Translations under genes and position numbers: made by a program
Shown here: one piece after another, positions 1 to 9,620 of the stretch
Numbering within the stretch: position 1 is the first letter of the stretch
Layout of the letters: every line of letters starts with the position of its first letter
Notes under the pieces: generated by a model
What the model was told of the DNA's origin: nothing
Seen by the model: only the letters and a program-made list of their open reading frames with translations
The model's database searches: none
DNA from: an uncultured SAR86 cluster bacterium
GTDB lineage: Bacteria; Pseudomonadota; Gammaproteobacteria; Magnimaribacterales; D2472
DNA length: 47,101 nt
NCBI GenBank assembly: GCA_902557705.1
Contig: CACEBI010000009.1
Coordinates: 1-47,101, forward strand
Direction of reading: 5' to 3'

Positions 1-1036
1 AGTCTCTAAGCTCACTAATAATATCTGTAACTCTAGTGTTTCTGGTATCGGGACAATTTTCTTTAAAAGCTAAACCCAAAATTAGTATATCTGAATCTTT
101 TATAAGCTTTCCTGCTTTGATAACCTCTTTAATAGTTTTTTCAGCAATATATTTACCCATACCACTATTAATCTGTCTAGCAGCCAGAATTAAATCCGGT
201 TTATACCCCATTTCTTTGGCTTTGTAGCTTAAATAATATGGATCTACTCCTATACAATGACCTCCAACGAGGCCTGGAGACAGTTTAATAAAGTTCCACT
301 TAGTTGCGGCAGCTTCAATTACTTCATTAGTGTCAATATTCATCTGATCAAATATAAGCGCTAGTTCATTAATTAAAGCAATATTTACATCTCGTTGAGT
401 ATTCTCAATAACCTTGGAGGCTTCAGCTACTTCTATGCTAGAAGCTAAATGAGTGCCAGCAGTAATTATTTCTCTATAAAGCTGATCCACCTCTTTAGCT
501 ATTTCTGGCGTTGAACCAGACGTTACTTTTAATATTTTTGTAACAGTACGTTCTTTATCACCAGGATTAATTCTTTCAGGAGAATAACCACAGAAGAAAT
601 CTTTATTAAAAATTAAACCAGAAGATTTTTCTAATTCTGGAACACAAATATCTCTCGTAACGCCTGGATATACAGTAGATTCAAAAATAACTATATCTTG
701 ATTTTTTAGGACGCCACCAATACTTAAAGATGCTTTTATTAATGGACTTAGGTCTGGACGGTTTGACTCATCAATAGGTGTTGGCACAGTGACTATGTAA
801 ACATTGCAATCTCTTGCATCATTTATAGAAGATGTATAACTTATATTTGATCTAATCGAGTGCAATAAATTGTTATCTATCTCAAGAGTCTTGTCGGTAC
901 CGCCTTCAAGATCTTGTACTCGAGATTTATTTGTATCATAGCCAATTACTTTAAATTTTTCTGCAAAAGCAACAGCTAAAGGAAGTCCAACATAACCCAA
1001 TCCAATAATACAAATTTTTTTATCTTTTAAATCCAT
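1..1036 (-). CDS. tviB: UDP-N-acetylhexosamine 6-dehydrogenase, TviB/WbpO type (3' end cut by window)
   Basis: Predicted cytoplasmic NAD-dependent enzyme that oxidises C6 of a UDP-N-acetylhexosamine to the uronic acid for a surface polysaccharide. I read it directly from the start codon at 1034-1036 on the minus strand; the frame stays open to base 1, so about 345 residues are visible of a usual 420-430. The N-terminal Rossmann motif [10 protein letters not shown] is at residues 12-21. VTVPTP follows in the NAD domain. The catalytic cysteine is Cys261 in [12 protein letters not shown], the wording typical of the TviB/WbpO branch. The visible end ([20 protein letters not shown]) is the start of the UDP-binding domain. 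It is the last visible gene of the operon that begins at wzz. Family is sure; the exact substrate (GlcNAc or GalNAc) is not. Confidence 0.9.
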   Translation of the reverse strand, partial: MDLKDKKICIIGLGYVGLPLAVAFAEKFKVIGYDTNKSRVQDLEGGTDKTLEIDNNLLHSIRSNISYTSSINDARDCNVYIVTVPTPIDESNRPDLSPLIKASLSIGGVLKNQDIVIFESTVYPGVTRDICVPELEKSSGLIFNKDFFCGYSPERINPGDKERTVTKILKVTSGSTPEIAKEVDQLYREIITAGTHLASSIEVAEASKVIENTQRDVNIALINELALIFDQMNIDTNEVIEAAATKWNFIKLSPGLVGGHCIGVDPYYLSYKAKEMGYKPDLILAARQINSGMGKYIAEKTIKEVIKAGKLIKDSDILILGLAFKENCPDTRNTRVTDIISELRD

Positions 1037-1108
1037 CTTATTAAGTTATTTCAATTTCAAAAAAGTTTACAGGCAAAATCATAAAAAATATAGTTGCACA
1101 GAAAATCA

Positions 1109-1945
1109 TTAATTTTTTCTAATAAAAAATTTTATAATTGTATTAATGGTCATGCTAACTGTTATGAAAAAAGCTCCAAATTTTCCAAAAAAATCCTTGA
1201 AAAGCGTATATCTAAACTTAATATTATTTGGTGATTTAATGGAAAAAAAACTCATATAAAATTCTTTTATATTTTGAATATTATGATTTTTTATACCAGT
1301 TTGGCTGTCGTCTAAAGCGCAGAAGGCATCTCTTAAGATGTAAGTATTTATATTATGAAATCTCTTTGCACGCAGAGTAAAGTCATTATCTCCACCATAC
1401 TGAACTAAATTTTTATTAATGTATCCAACTTTTTTAAGAACTGAGCCACTCATCATTAGAAATCTAGCTGTGCCCATGTCTATCAAAGTTTTTTGTTCTA
1501 AAAAGTTTTTTGGGTGCTTTGTTATGTATGGAAAGTAGCTCAAAATCTTTGCTCCACTTGATACTTCCACCCCATTTTGATTAAAGGTTCTGGGGTGTAT
1601 TATTTGAAAATAATTTTCTTTATGTTCTCTATAAAGTAATTCAAAGCTATGTTTATCTATTTCAATATCATTATTTGCAAAAATTATGGTGTCCTCATCC
1701 TTCAAGGAGTACTTATCAAATATTTTTTGAATACCAAGGTTGATACTTCCTACCCACCAAAGTTCTTTTTCTGAAGAAAAAATTTTGACTCTGTTGGTTT
1801 GTTGAACACTTTTTAATGTGACCTGATCAGGATGATCATCTATTATCAAGACTTTGTAATCTTTATTAATACTAGAGTTGACTGAGTTTAAGAATTTCTT
1901 TGTTTCAGATACTCTTGAAAAAGTTGGGACTAATAAATAAATCAC
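1109..1945 (-). CDS. Glycosyltransferase family 2 (rhamnosyltransferase-like)
   Basis: Predicted inverting GT-A glycosyltransferase adding a sugar to the lipid-linked repeat unit at the inner face of the membrane. The N-terminus (LLVPTFSRVSETKKFLNSV, then LIIDDHP) is the usual GT2 nucleotide-binding start. FANNDIEID at residues 89-97 is the DXD-equivalent, and YGGDNDFTLRAKR near 183-195 is the acceptor-side acidic motif seen in WbbL/RfbF-type rhamnosyltransferases. A hydrophobic C-terminal stretch near 252-272 may touch the membrane. The start is GTG at 1943-1945, directly abutting the TAA of the upstream EpsG-like gene, so the two look translationally coupled. Donor sugar unknown. Confidence 0.85.
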   Translation of the reverse strand: MIYLLVPTFSRVSETKKFLNSVNSSINKDYKVLIIDDHPDQVTLKSVQQTNRVKIFSSEKELWWVGSINLGIQKIFDKYSLKDEDTIIFANNDIEIDKHSFELLYREHKENYFQIIHPRTFNQNGVEVSSGAKILSYFPYITKHPKNFLEQKTLIDMGTARFLMMSGSVLKKVGYINKNLVQYGGDNDFTLRAKRFHNINTYILRDAFCALDDSQTGIKNHNIQNIKEFYMSFFSIKSPNNIKFRYTLFKDFFGKFGAFFITVSMTINTIIKFFIRKN

Positions 1946-2935
1946 TTATTTTAAAGATGCAAACATTCCAGTAACAATCGTTAATAAAAATAATAATAAA
2001 AAACATGTAAATAGATATATTTGATAAGAAGATTTTTTTAATAAAGTTCCAAAACATAAAATGTAAGGTATCAGCATCATCATCCCTAGCCTTTCATATT
2101 CATAATTTAATCCATTCATTACTAATGAAGGTGCGACAAAACTAAAATAATATAAGCTTAAATTAAAAGGATTGTCAGTTAGGCCTTTAAATAAAAAAGA
2201 AAGAAAAACATAAATGCCGGCAAAAAATATGAAAGCGAATCTAAAGTCAAGTCCGATAATTTTGCTAGGTTCACCTTTTTCATTAAGACCAATAATATCT
2301 GCAACAAAATATGCACTAACAAACAAAAATGTACCAATTAAAAAATTAAGTATGGCTTTACTTGAATGAGAGTGACCTGCTAAAAGACTATTAATTATAG
2401 GAGCAAAAGCAACAATCAGTACTAAGAGTCTACCACTTTTATGAGTTAGCATTGCAATTATAAAAAAAAGTAGCATCCAATAGTATTTCTTCCGAGACAT
2501 TGCTACAAAGCCAATAAAAACAAATGACATTGTTAATCCTTGTCTCATGCCATTACTTGTTGACATAATAATAGGCCAGGTATGAATAGCGACTATATAA
2601 ATCAGTACAAAATAAATTAAAGAATAGCTCTCTTTAAATCTCAAATGTTCTCTAATCAGCAGGCCAGCAGAAAAAGACAATATAAAAGAAACAAGATGGA
2701 CACCAATATGAACTCCCCCAATTGATAGAGTTGAAATAATATATCCAAGTCTATCCCAGGGACCTCCCCAGCCTAGATTATGTTTGTGATATGCTGCATA
2801 CCAGTCATTACCATACCCATATACTCCTGACCCAAGTATTGAAGCAAATATTATTGCAATTAATAATAGAGCAAAGCCTGAAATAAGACGGTTATTAAAA
2901 AATTGAGAATTAATTTTTTGTATCTGCTGTGTCAT
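1946..2935 (-). CDS. EpsG/Wzy-like polysaccharide polymerase, polytopic membrane protein
   Basis: 329 residues dominated by hydrophobic segments (about nine to ten membrane spans by eye). The first span is near residues 17-38, followed by an extracytoplasmic loop with GYGNDWYAAYHK. The stretch SNGMRQGLTMSFVFIGFVAM, then MLTHKSG, matches the conserved arginine/histidine-bearing signature of the EpsG family, which I assign as a Wzy-type polymerase joining repeat units in the periplasm. The ATG overlaps the upstream GT4 stop by four bases (ATGA). Its presence with wzz upstream in the same operon supports a polymerase role. Polymerases diverge fast, so the specificity cannot be read. Confidence 0.8.
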   Translation of the reverse strand: MTQQIQKINSQFFNNRLISGFALLLIAIIFASILGSGVYGYGNDWYAAYHKHNLGWGGPWDRLGYIISTLSIGGVHIGVHLVSFILSFSAGLLIREHLRFKESYSLIYFVLIYIVAIHTWPIIMSTSNGMRQGLTMSFVFIGFVAMSRKKYYWMLLFFIIAMLTHKSGRLLVLIVAFAPIINSLLAGHSHSSKAILNFLIGTFLFVSAYFVADIIGLNEKGEPSKIIGLDFRFAFIFFAGIYVFLSFLFKGLTDNPFNLSLYYFSFVAPSLVMNGLNYEYERLGMMMLIPYILCFGTLLKKSSYQIYLFTCFLLLFLLTIVTGMFASLK

Positions 2936-4161
2936 CTTAAAACCTTATAGTATAGGTCTTGATATTTTTTTGAAACAACAGAACTGTCAAATTCTTTAAC
3001 AACCTTATCTCTTGCATTTTCACAGATCTGATTATAGTTTTGCGCGTTTAAAATATATTCTATTCCATTTGCTAAATCTTCACTTTCAAATGGTTTTGCT
3101 AAATAGCCATTTAACTTATGATCCACTATGTCTAGAAGCCCAGTAGCTCCAAAGGCAACAACAGGAGTTTTGCAAGCCATGGATTCTGTTGCTGTTTGTC
3201 CAAATGCTTCAACTCGAGATGGAACTACAAGCATATCAATCGCACTATATAACAATCGTAAACTTAGCTCATCATGAAGGTGACCAGTAAAATTAACTTT
3301 AAAACCTAATTCAGGAGGATTTTTAGGAGCAACTTGGCCAAAAATAGCAAGCTCTATATCCTTAACTCTACTTTTCAAGCTTTTTAGTGCCTCAACTAGC
3401 AGATCAAATCCCTTATGATATTCTGAATTTGCGCCATATGTGCCAAAAGCAATTATCGGAACATTTATTGGCAAGCCAAGCATGTTTCGAGCAAGAGATT
3501 TATCAACAGGCATCCAGACGTCAGTATTTAAGCAATTTGGTATAATGGTTACCGGCCAATCTTTCATAAGAAAGCTATTTTGAGCACAGTCTGCAAGCCA
3601 TTGACTCACCGCAACAATATTAAACGGCTCCTTCCAATGCTTTACCTTTCTTTGCCAAGTCCAACGGTTAATATCAAAACCTTTTTCGTTTCTAGATCTA
3701 TTCGATCTAGTATAACCCTCTCGCCATCTTTCATCCCATGAAACATGTTCAGCACCACAGAATCCCCACATATCATGCAAAGTCCAAACCGCAGGTTTCT
3801 TAATATTACCGAGGTCTGCAATAGATGCCATTTCAGCACCTACCCAGTGAAGATGAATAATATCTGCATCACTTTTGTTTATTCGTTTACTCCATGAAGA
3901 TGGAAAAATTGCAGGTGAATGAAGTATTTTATTATCAGTTTTCATGGTCTTAAGAACCGGGCTTACAAGATGTCTGCGAATATGCGAAATTCCTTTTCTT
4001 AGTTTTCCTTTTGGCCCTTTAACAGTCCAATCACCAGATTTTGAGAAATTAACCCACATACGAGAATGTGTATCTCTATCAATTAAAGATTTATGAATGC
4101 GAAAAGCAGCACGAGCGGCGCCACCAGAAGTATCAGCGTTATTAAGGTGAACTACCTTCAT
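2932..4161 (-). CDS. Glycosyltransferase family 4 (GT-B fold)
   Basis: 409-residue retaining GT-B glycosyltransferase. The N-terminal domain starts VVHLNNADTSGGAARAAFRI, the form seen in WcaC-like and other GT4 enzymes of colanic-acid and O-antigen loci; IIHLHWVG and WTLHDMWGF (residues 101-134) are also typical. The C-terminal nucleotide-binding domain carries the EX7E motif as EAFGQTATE at 318-326, with PVVAFGATGL after it. The gene overlaps its neighbours by four bases on each side (4158-4161 and 2932-2935), so it lies in the middle of a coupled glycan operon. Sugar donor not determinable from sequence. Confidence 0.9.
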   Translation of the reverse strand: MKVVHLNNADTSGGAARAAFRIHKSLIDRDTHSRMWVNFSKSGDWTVKGPKGKLRKGISHIRRHLVSPVLKTMKTDNKILHSPAIFPSSWSKRINKSDADIIHLHWVGAEMASIADLGNIKKPAVWTLHDMWGFCGAEHVSWDERWREGYTRSNRSRNEKGFDINRWTWQRKVKHWKEPFNIVAVSQWLADCAQNSFLMKDWPVTIIPNCLNTDVWMPVDKSLARNMLGLPINVPIIAFGTYGANSEYHKGFDLLVEALKSLKSRVKDIELAIFGQVAPKNPPELGFKVNFTGHLHDELSLRLLYSAIDMLVVPSRVEAFGQTATESMACKTPVVAFGATGLLDIVDHKLNGYLAKPFESEDLANGIEYILNAQNYNQICENARDKVVKEFDSSVVSKKYQDLYYKVLR

Positions 4162-4910
4162 AGTTTCAATGTCTTAATAAAATCAGATGGCAAATTTTTT
4201 AATTTATTATTCAAAATATAGATGCTAGAAAGAAAAGTTTTTGATCCTAAGATATAACCATTTTTTTTCATTAATTTATATATATCTCCATCTCCTATAT
4301 CATCTGCTGTTCGACCTATTTCTTCTACGCATACAACCCAAGGATTAACTTTGTCTAAAAATAAGTCTTCTAAAATATCTATTTCAAAACCCTCAATATC
4401 AAGATTTAATAAATGTATTTCTTTATTTTCCTTAAAAAATTCTTCACGGATAGACATCATTTCATCAACGCTAATTTTTGGAACGGTTATCACTGATGAA
4501 GGTTCTCTTCCATATTTTTCACTTAAAATTTTTACCATATTAGGATCAAATGTACTGTTATCTCTATTATTTTTGTAGTAATAAAAATTAAGTTCTTCAT
4601 CTTGGGATTTAGTTCTTAATCCAAATAATCCAGCATTAATAAATTTATCTCTTCCTCTTATGAGCCTGTATTTACTATTAAGATTTGGCAAAGGATCTAC
4701 GCAGACCCCATTCCATCCTAACAAATAAAATAAAAAAGTATTTGACGCATTCACTGGTTGGTGAGATCCAATATCAATATAATTTCCATTTTTAATTCCA
4801 GACAAATATTTCATTAGGATAAGATCTTCACCATCGTGAGAGAAGGTGAACGGCAACCCTACAATTTTGTTTATAACCCTTACAAGAGAATAAAAGACAT
4901 TAATAAACAT
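4158..4910 (-). CDS. FkbM-family SAM methyltransferase
   Basis: 250-residue protein with the FkbM methyltransferase pattern: GNYIDIGSHQPVNASNT (motif I, about residues 42-58), then GVCVDPLPN as motif II, and LLNLDIEGFEIDILEDL near 167-183, which is the usual FkbM LDIEG motif. It probably O-methylates a sugar of the polysaccharide. An AGGTAGG-type Shine-Dalgarno sequence precedes the ATG at 4910 by a few bases. A 142-base A/T-rich gap upstream (4911-5052) separates it from the previous gene, so an internal promoter is possible, though I could not fix one. The N-terminus is hydrophobic and may be membrane associated. Confidence 0.88.
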   Translation of the reverse strand: MFINVFYSLVRVINKIVGLPFTFSHDGEDLILMKYLSGIKNGNYIDIGSHQPVNASNTFLFYLLGWNGVCVDPLPNLNSKYRLIRGRDKFINAGLFGLRTKSQDEELNFYYYKNNRDNSTFDPNMVKILSEKYGREPSSVITVPKISVDEMMSIREEFFKENKEIHLLNLDIEGFEIDILEDLFLDKVNPWVVCVEEIGRTADDIGDGDIYKLMKKNGYILGSKTFLSSIYILNNKLKNLPSDFIKTLKL

Positions 4911-5052
4911 TAAACCTACCTGAATACCCTAATAAAAAAACTAGATTATGACATGACGACCTCAAATTTAGTATAGTTCTTGGGATATTTGATTAATGTT
5001 TTTTAATAAAAAATCATCTAAGTCTCATTTATAACCAGTTATAATAATAGCC

Positions 5053-5895
5053 TCATACCATGCCTCTATATGCATTACATCCATCAAAATAGCTATCAAA
5101 GATATTTTCTGCTTCTTCAACTGAGTAAGTACCATTTTTTACGTTGTGCCAATTATGGACTTCCTTTTTGTAAATAATATTACTCACCCTTGCATTAAAG
5201 AATTTATGTCCAAAAAAATAAAATACATATGATCTATGATTCCCGCCATCACCCATAAACCACCTCCATTCGTTTTTTTTTATAAGTATATTAATTTTTG
5301 GAAAATTTGAATCTTGAACGTATCCATTATATTTTAAGTTTTCATATAATTTATTCATTTGTTCAACCCTATTGCGGGCAAATTCAACTGTATACATTTT
5401 ATCGATTATGGATAACCTAGAGTTTTCTTCAAAAAGCATTCCCTGTGAAATTCTATTTTTATAAAAAGTTTCTGGAAAAGATTTAAATACGTCTTCAATG
5501 TTTAATTCTTCCCATGGCATAACAATTGCCCATGCTGGATAGTCTTTTAATTTAACATTATTGTTTAAGTTAACAATACCAGCAGCATTCATATCCTTTT
5601 GTTGAGCAAAAACTTTTAATAAATTATCTTGGATAATTGAATGATTTATATCATCAAATAAGTCTTTACACATTCGAGCAGCAGGATCTAACTCTAAATT
5701 TTCATCATAAGACAACCCTCTAACTGTTCTTCCAAGACAATATGGAACTCTTACTTTTGTGTGGGGCGCAAGACGAATTTTAGTTAATGGAGAGATGAAT
5801 CCTTGTAACTCATTCTTATTTAAATTAGTTAAAAAAAAGACGGTTTTAATTAAATCAATTATTGCAAGAGTTATTTTTTTTGACTTGGAAACCAT
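5053..5895 (-). CDS. Unrecognised protein with a ParB/sulfiredoxin-like GDGGNHR motif
   Basis: 280 residues; I do not recognise a named family. The N-terminus has a moderately hydrophobic segment (residues 8-23) but no clear signal peptide. Conserved-looking parts are PAWAIVMPWE (120-129), a helical section FARNRVEQMNKLYENLKYNG (172-191), and WRWFMGDGGNHRSYVFYFFG (210-229). The last resembles the glycine-rich G-x-HR loop of ParB/Srx-fold proteins, where this loop binds phosphate groups of a nucleotide. That likeness is by eye only. It sits inside the polysaccharide operon, 15 bases after the DUF115-like gene, so a role in glycan synthesis or modification is the simplest guess. No broken frame is seen. 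Confidence 0.7.
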   Translation of the reverse strand: MVSKSKKITLAIIDLIKTVFFLTNLNKNELQGFISPLTKIRLAPHTKVRVPYCLGRTVRGLSYDENLELDPAARMCKDLFDDINHSIIQDNLLKVFAQQKDMNAAGIVNLNNNVKLKDYPAWAIVMPWEELNIEDVFKSFPETFYKNRISQGMLFEENSRLSIIDKMYTVEFARNRVEQMNKLYENLKYNGYVQDSNFPKINILIKKNEWRWFMGDGGNHRSYVFYFFGHKFFNARVSNIIYKKEVHNWHNVKNGTYSVEEAENIFDSYFDGCNAYRGMV

Positions 5896-5910
5896 TGGTA
5901 ATTTTGAATT

Positions 5911-6774
5911 TTATTTTGGTCGATCAAAACAATCAAGAAAAGAATTTGAAGAGTTATTGATGATTTTTATTTTATTTATTCGAGCTAGTCTTGAGAGAAG
6001 ATACATTTGATAAAAACCACTCCATTGTTGATAAAGTCTGGTATGAAGCATTTTTTTTTGTTCTCCTGAGTATTTGTTCACAGCATCATCTTCAGCTTTA
6101 GTATTTTTAGTGAAATGAGAAACTGATGAAAATAGCTCATTAGTTTTCTGATCAATATAATATTCTTTAAACATTGAAAAATCCGCACCATATATTTCAA
6201 TTTTTTTTCTTCTTCTATATATTGCATGCCAAAGCACCATAACCAGAGCATTGATAAAATGAGGGGTTACTATATTTCTATTCAGAGCAAATAAATTTAT
6301 CTTTTCATTTCTAAACTCAACATTGATAGAGTTAACTTTTAATACTTTAATATTTTTATTATTTTTTAAACGTTCACTTATCCTATTAAATCCACTTTCG
6401 TGGCAGACCAAATTCATTTTCCAATCTACTTTATTTAAACATAAGAAAAGTCTTTCATTATCTTCTTGAATATTTGAATTTGCATTTTGATCCCAAAACA
6501 TTCGATCTGTAAGCACATAATATTCAGGCCTAATCTCTCTAAAATACTGCGTTACAGCAAAATAATTAAGAACATAAACCTCGCAAACTTGGCTTTTTCT
6601 TAGAACTGCATTTAAATCATCTTTGAGGGAAGGTCCATTTCCAAGAAGCAAGGTTTTATCAAACTTTTCTTCATCCCAGCTGTCTCCTGATACTTTTTTA
6701 GGTTTAAAAACTAAGTAAATGAATGAAGCCAATAAAAGGCAAATATCTATAAATATGTAAACTAATTTTTTCAT
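5911..6774 (-). CDS. DUF115/MptE-like or GT42-like Rossmann protein, putative glycosyltransferase
   Basis: 287 residues. A single membrane anchor is likely at residues 4-24. The soluble part starts with LLLGNGPSLKDDL (43-55), the dinucleotide/nucleotide-binding loop used by DUF115 (MptE-like) proteins and by GT42 sialyltransferases such as Cst-II. Later come PEYYVLTDRMFW (83-94), IVTPHFINALVMVLWHA (168-184) and IEIYGADFSMF (192-202). The order, ending with SHFTKNTKAEDD (219-230), parallels Cst-II (GNGPSLK; SGVYMCAVAIAL; IYLSGIDF; a His before the C-terminus). I infer a sugar transferase, possibly using a CMP-linked donor. The parallel is from memory and needs a profile search; a non-catalytic DUF115 protein is the alternative. 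Confidence 0.6.
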   Translation of the reverse strand: MKKLVYIFIDICLLLASFIYLVFKPKKVSGDSWDEEKFDKTLLLGNGPSLKDDLNAVLRKSQVCEVYVLNYFAVTQYFREIRPEYYVLTDRMFWDQNANSNIQEDNERLFLCLNKVDWKMNLVCHESGFNRISERLKNNKNIKVLKVNSINVEFRNEKINLFALNRNIVTPHFINALVMVLWHAIYRRRKKIEIYGADFSMFKEYYIDQKTNELFSSVSHFTKNTKAEDDAVNKYSGEQKKMLHTRLYQQWSGFYQMYLLSRLARINKIKIINNSSNSFLDCFDRPK

Positions 6775-6867
6775 ATATATTTGTTCACTAGACTTTTGAT
6801 ACTATCATTAAAAAATTGTTTATGACCTTTGAATCAATTCTATTGAAATGCTAAGTTAAATTCAATT

Positions 6868-8664
6868 TTAAGAATGCTTGGCCATATTTTTAAAATGTTC
6901 ATTTCTCTCAATCAGCTCGTTATATTTTCCAACATCAACTACCTGTCCCTTATCGATAAAAAATATCTGGTCGCATTTTTTTACTGTTTTTAATCTATGA
7001 GCAATCATTATTATTGTTTTTTGCCCACTAAATTCATGAATTGCCTCCATAATCATTTTTTCTGTAACACCATCAAGAGAGCTAGTAGCTTCATCAAAAA
7101 CTAGAACTTCTGCTTTATAGTATAAGGCTCTAGCTATACCAACACGTTGACGTTGTCCACCAGATAGCTGAACGCCGCGTTCGCCAACTTTAGTATGGAT
7201 ACCTTTATCAAGGCTTTGAACCATTTCATCCAGATGAGCAAGTTTTAAGGCTTGTTGAACTTTTTGAAGATTGATTTGATCTTTAGGTATACCAAATGCT
7301 ACATTTTCTGCAATAGTACCCTCTGATAAAAAAATACTTTGAGCCACAAAACCAATTGAATTTTGCCATGAGCGACAATTTTTTGAATTTATAACTTCTT
7401 CATCAATTTTTATAGCTCCTTTCTGTGGCTCAATAAGACCAAGTAAAATATCAATAAGTGTTGATTTACCAGAACCTGAAGGACCTACTATGCCAATAAC
7501 ACTATTAGCAGGTATTACCATATTTAGGCAATCCAAAGCTGGCTCATCTATAGTTGGGTAAGTAAAAGTTATATTTTCGAGCGATATCTTTTCTTTTGGA
7601 AATAGATAATTTTTTTCTGAAATTGGTTTTCTAAGTTTTGCTTGTGTTGAATTGGCTAAATCTTTATGTATTGATTCAAATGCTGCACTGTGTGATTTTA
7701 TAGAAGCGACACTTGCATAAATATTTTGGAAAGCTGGAAGTAATTTAACACTTGCAAGAGCATAGACTGAGAGTACTGGCAAAATTATACTCATATCACC
7801 ATCATAATAAGCAATCAAATAGAGCACTATTGCGATCATTGATCCAAAAGCAATTAACTCCATAAAATAACGCGGAACATTAATTAATGCTCCATTGTTA
7901 CCTTGACTGTATGCTAGATCTACACCTGATTTATTAAAACGCGATATAAAATCACTATCTCTCCCTAACAACAATACATCTTTAATTCCTCCAAATGCTT
8001 CGTTCATAAGACGAAATCGTTGCTCATTAACTTTGGAGATAGTTTTTCCGTTGCTTTGTAAGCGCATTCTTACAACTGTAAAAAGAAATAGATATGCAAT
8101 TGTAAAAGTAGTGAAACCAATTATGGCAACTTTTGGTTCATAGATAAAAATACTAATAACCATAAGAAGGACTAGTATTATTCGAGCATTGAGATACATA
8201 AGTGGCATCAATATATGTCCAGTTACTCTTTGGGTTTCAACAGCAATTTTTTTTGTTAATTGAGCACTGCTTCCAGATGCATGAAATAACCAATTTTGCA
8301 TAAGGTAATATGTGTATAGCCTATCAGCAATCTCTGAACCAATTTTATTAGCCAGCATAGACTGCATCCATGTAGTAAACATAGAAATCACTGCTGAAAG
8401 TAATAACATAATCAATACACCAAAACCTAATAAAAATACAAATTGTGATTCTGAGTCTAAACCACTTGCTTGATATACTTGGGCAAGAATATTGTCTTCT
8501 TGTAATTGGTTCATATCGCCTACCAAACCCATAAAAGGAATAATAGAAGCCACACCAAGAATTTCCATTATTGCCATTATCACAACTAAAATCTGAAGTG
8601 CATAAAAACGTCTACGCTGACTTGGATTAAGCAAGACAACAATTTGTTTTATTAATTTAAGCAT
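6868..8664 (-). CDS. PglK/MsbA-like ABC exporter, putative lipid-linked oligosaccharide flippase
   Basis: 598-residue half-transporter with membrane and ATPase domains fused. Residues 1-330 form the exporter-type membrane domain (six spans). The segments [20 protein letters not shown] and [20 protein letters not shown] resemble PglK/WlaB, the Campylobacter flippase for undecaprenyl-diphosphate glycans. The ATPase domain has Walker [12 protein letters not shown]-loop FVAQSIF, signature [15 protein letters not shown], Walker [13 protein letters not shown] and the switch histidine in MIAHRL, all intact. It overlaps the fcl stop by eight bases. In this operon no Wzx flippase is visible, so this protein may move the repeat unit. 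Other lipid or peptide export is possible but less fitting. Confidence 0.85.
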   Translation of the reverse strand: MLKLIKQIVVLLNPSQRRRFYALQILVVIMAIMEILGVASIIPFMGLVGDMNQLQEDNILAQVYQASGLDSESQFVFLLGFGVLIMLLLSAVISMFTTWMQSMLANKIGSEIADRLYTYYLMQNWLFHASGSSAQLTKKIAVETQRVTGHILMPLMYLNARIILVLLMVISIFIYEPKVAIIGFTTFTIAYLFLFTVVRMRLQSNGKTISKVNEQRFRLMNEAFGGIKDVLLLGRDSDFISRFNKSGVDLAYSQGNNGALINVPRYFMELIAFGSMIAIVLYLIAYYDGDMSIILPVLSVYALASVKLLPAFQNIYASVASIKSHSAAFESIHKDLANSTQAKLRKPISEKNYLFPKEKISLENITFTYPTIDEPALDCLNMVIPANSVIGIVGPSGSGKSTLIDILLGLIEPQKGAIKIDEEVINSKNCRSWQNSIGFVAQSIFLSEGTIAENVAFGIPKDQINLQKVQQALKLAHLDEMVQSLDKGIHTKVGERGVQLSGGQRQRVGIARALYYKAEVLVFDEATSSLDGVTEKMIMEAIHEFSGQKTIIMIAHRLKTVKKCDQIFFIDKGQVVDVGKYNELIERNEHFKNMAKHS

Positions 8665-9610
8665 TGTCTAAATACCAAGAATAAGTTAACTCAAGGCCCT
8701 CTTTAAGATCAACCTTGTAGTTCCATCCCATGTTTGATAAGCGAGAAACATCTATTAACTTTCTTGGTGAACCATTTGGTTTTGATGTATCGAAAGAAAT
8801 TTTACCTTTATAGCCAACTACATCTTTCATTGTCTGTGCTAGCTCTTTAATAGTTATATCTTTACCGGTTCCGACATTAATATGGGATAGCATTGGTTTA
8901 GTGTTTGATTTGTAGGTATCTTCATCTAGCTCTAATACAAATAATGCTGCCTGCGCCATATCATCAACAAATAGAAACTCACGCATGGCTTTACCATCTC
9001 CCCATACCTCTACCTCTACCTCATTATTAATCTTTGCTTCATGAAATCGACGCATTAGCGCTGGTATAACATGAGAGTTGAGAGGATGAAAATTATCATT
9101 AATGCCGTATAAATTTGTTGGCATTACAGATCTAAAGTCTGTTCCATATTGACGGTTATATGACTCACATAGCTTAATCCCGGCTATTTTCGCTAATGCA
9201 TATGGCTCATTGGTTGGCTCAGGAGTATTTGTGAGCAATGCATCTTCTTTCATTGGTTGTTTTGCTGCCTTGGGATAAATACACGTACTTCCTAAAAATA
9301 ACAAACGCTTAACTGCATTCTCATAGGATGAATTAATAATATTTCCTTGTATCATTAAATTCTCATATATGAAATCTGCAGGATAAGTATTATTGGCATG
9401 GATACCACCCACTTTAGCTGCTGCTAGAATTACATAATCAGGTTTTTCATTCTGAAAAAATTTTTGAACCTTGTCTTGATTAGTAAGATCTAATTCTTTG
9501 TGATTCCGCACACAAAGATTAGTAAAATTCCGTGCTATTAATTGTCTAACAATCGCAGAACCAACTAAACCTTTATGACCTGCAATATAAATTTTATCGT
9601 TGGCATCCAT
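8657..9610 (-). CDS. fcl: GDP-L-fucose synthase
   Basis: Converts GDP-4-keto-6-deoxy-mannose to GDP-L-fucose by 3,5-epimerisation and NADPH-dependent reduction. 317 residues, normal length. The N-terminal [11 protein letters not shown] loop binds [25 protein letters not shown] is the family hallmark; [18 protein letters not shown] holds the Ser and the acid/base Cys; [15 protein letters not shown] gives the YxxxK pair. It follows gmd after ten bases, the standard two-step gmd-fcl arrangement. Its 3' end overlaps the ABC transporter start by eight bases. Confidence 0.97.
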   Translation of the reverse strand: MDANDKIYIAGHKGLVGSAIVRQLIARNFTNLCVRNHKELDLTNQDKVQKFFQNEKPDYVILAAAKVGGIHANNTYPADFIYENLMIQGNIINSSYENAVKRLLFLGSTCIYPKAAKQPMKEDALLTNTPEPTNEPYALAKIAGIKLCESYNRQYGTDFRSVMPTNLYGINDNFHPLNSHVIPALMRRFHEAKINNEVEVEVWGDGKAMREFLFVDDMAQAALFVLELDEDTYKSNTKPMLSHINVGTGKDITIKELAQTMKDVVGYKGKISFDTSKPNGSPRKLIDVSRLSNMGWNYKVDLKEGLELTYSWYLDNA

Positions 9611-9620
9611 TGTTATTTAA

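Noticed and set aside
36-227. Plus-strand 63-residue open frame
   Set aside because: It lies antisense to the TviB-like gene, which has full family motifs on the other strand; no ribosome-binding site or family likeness.
4911-5052. Possible hidden gene or RNA in the 142-base gap
   Set aside because: All frames are interrupted and no stable fold or conserved motif is visible.
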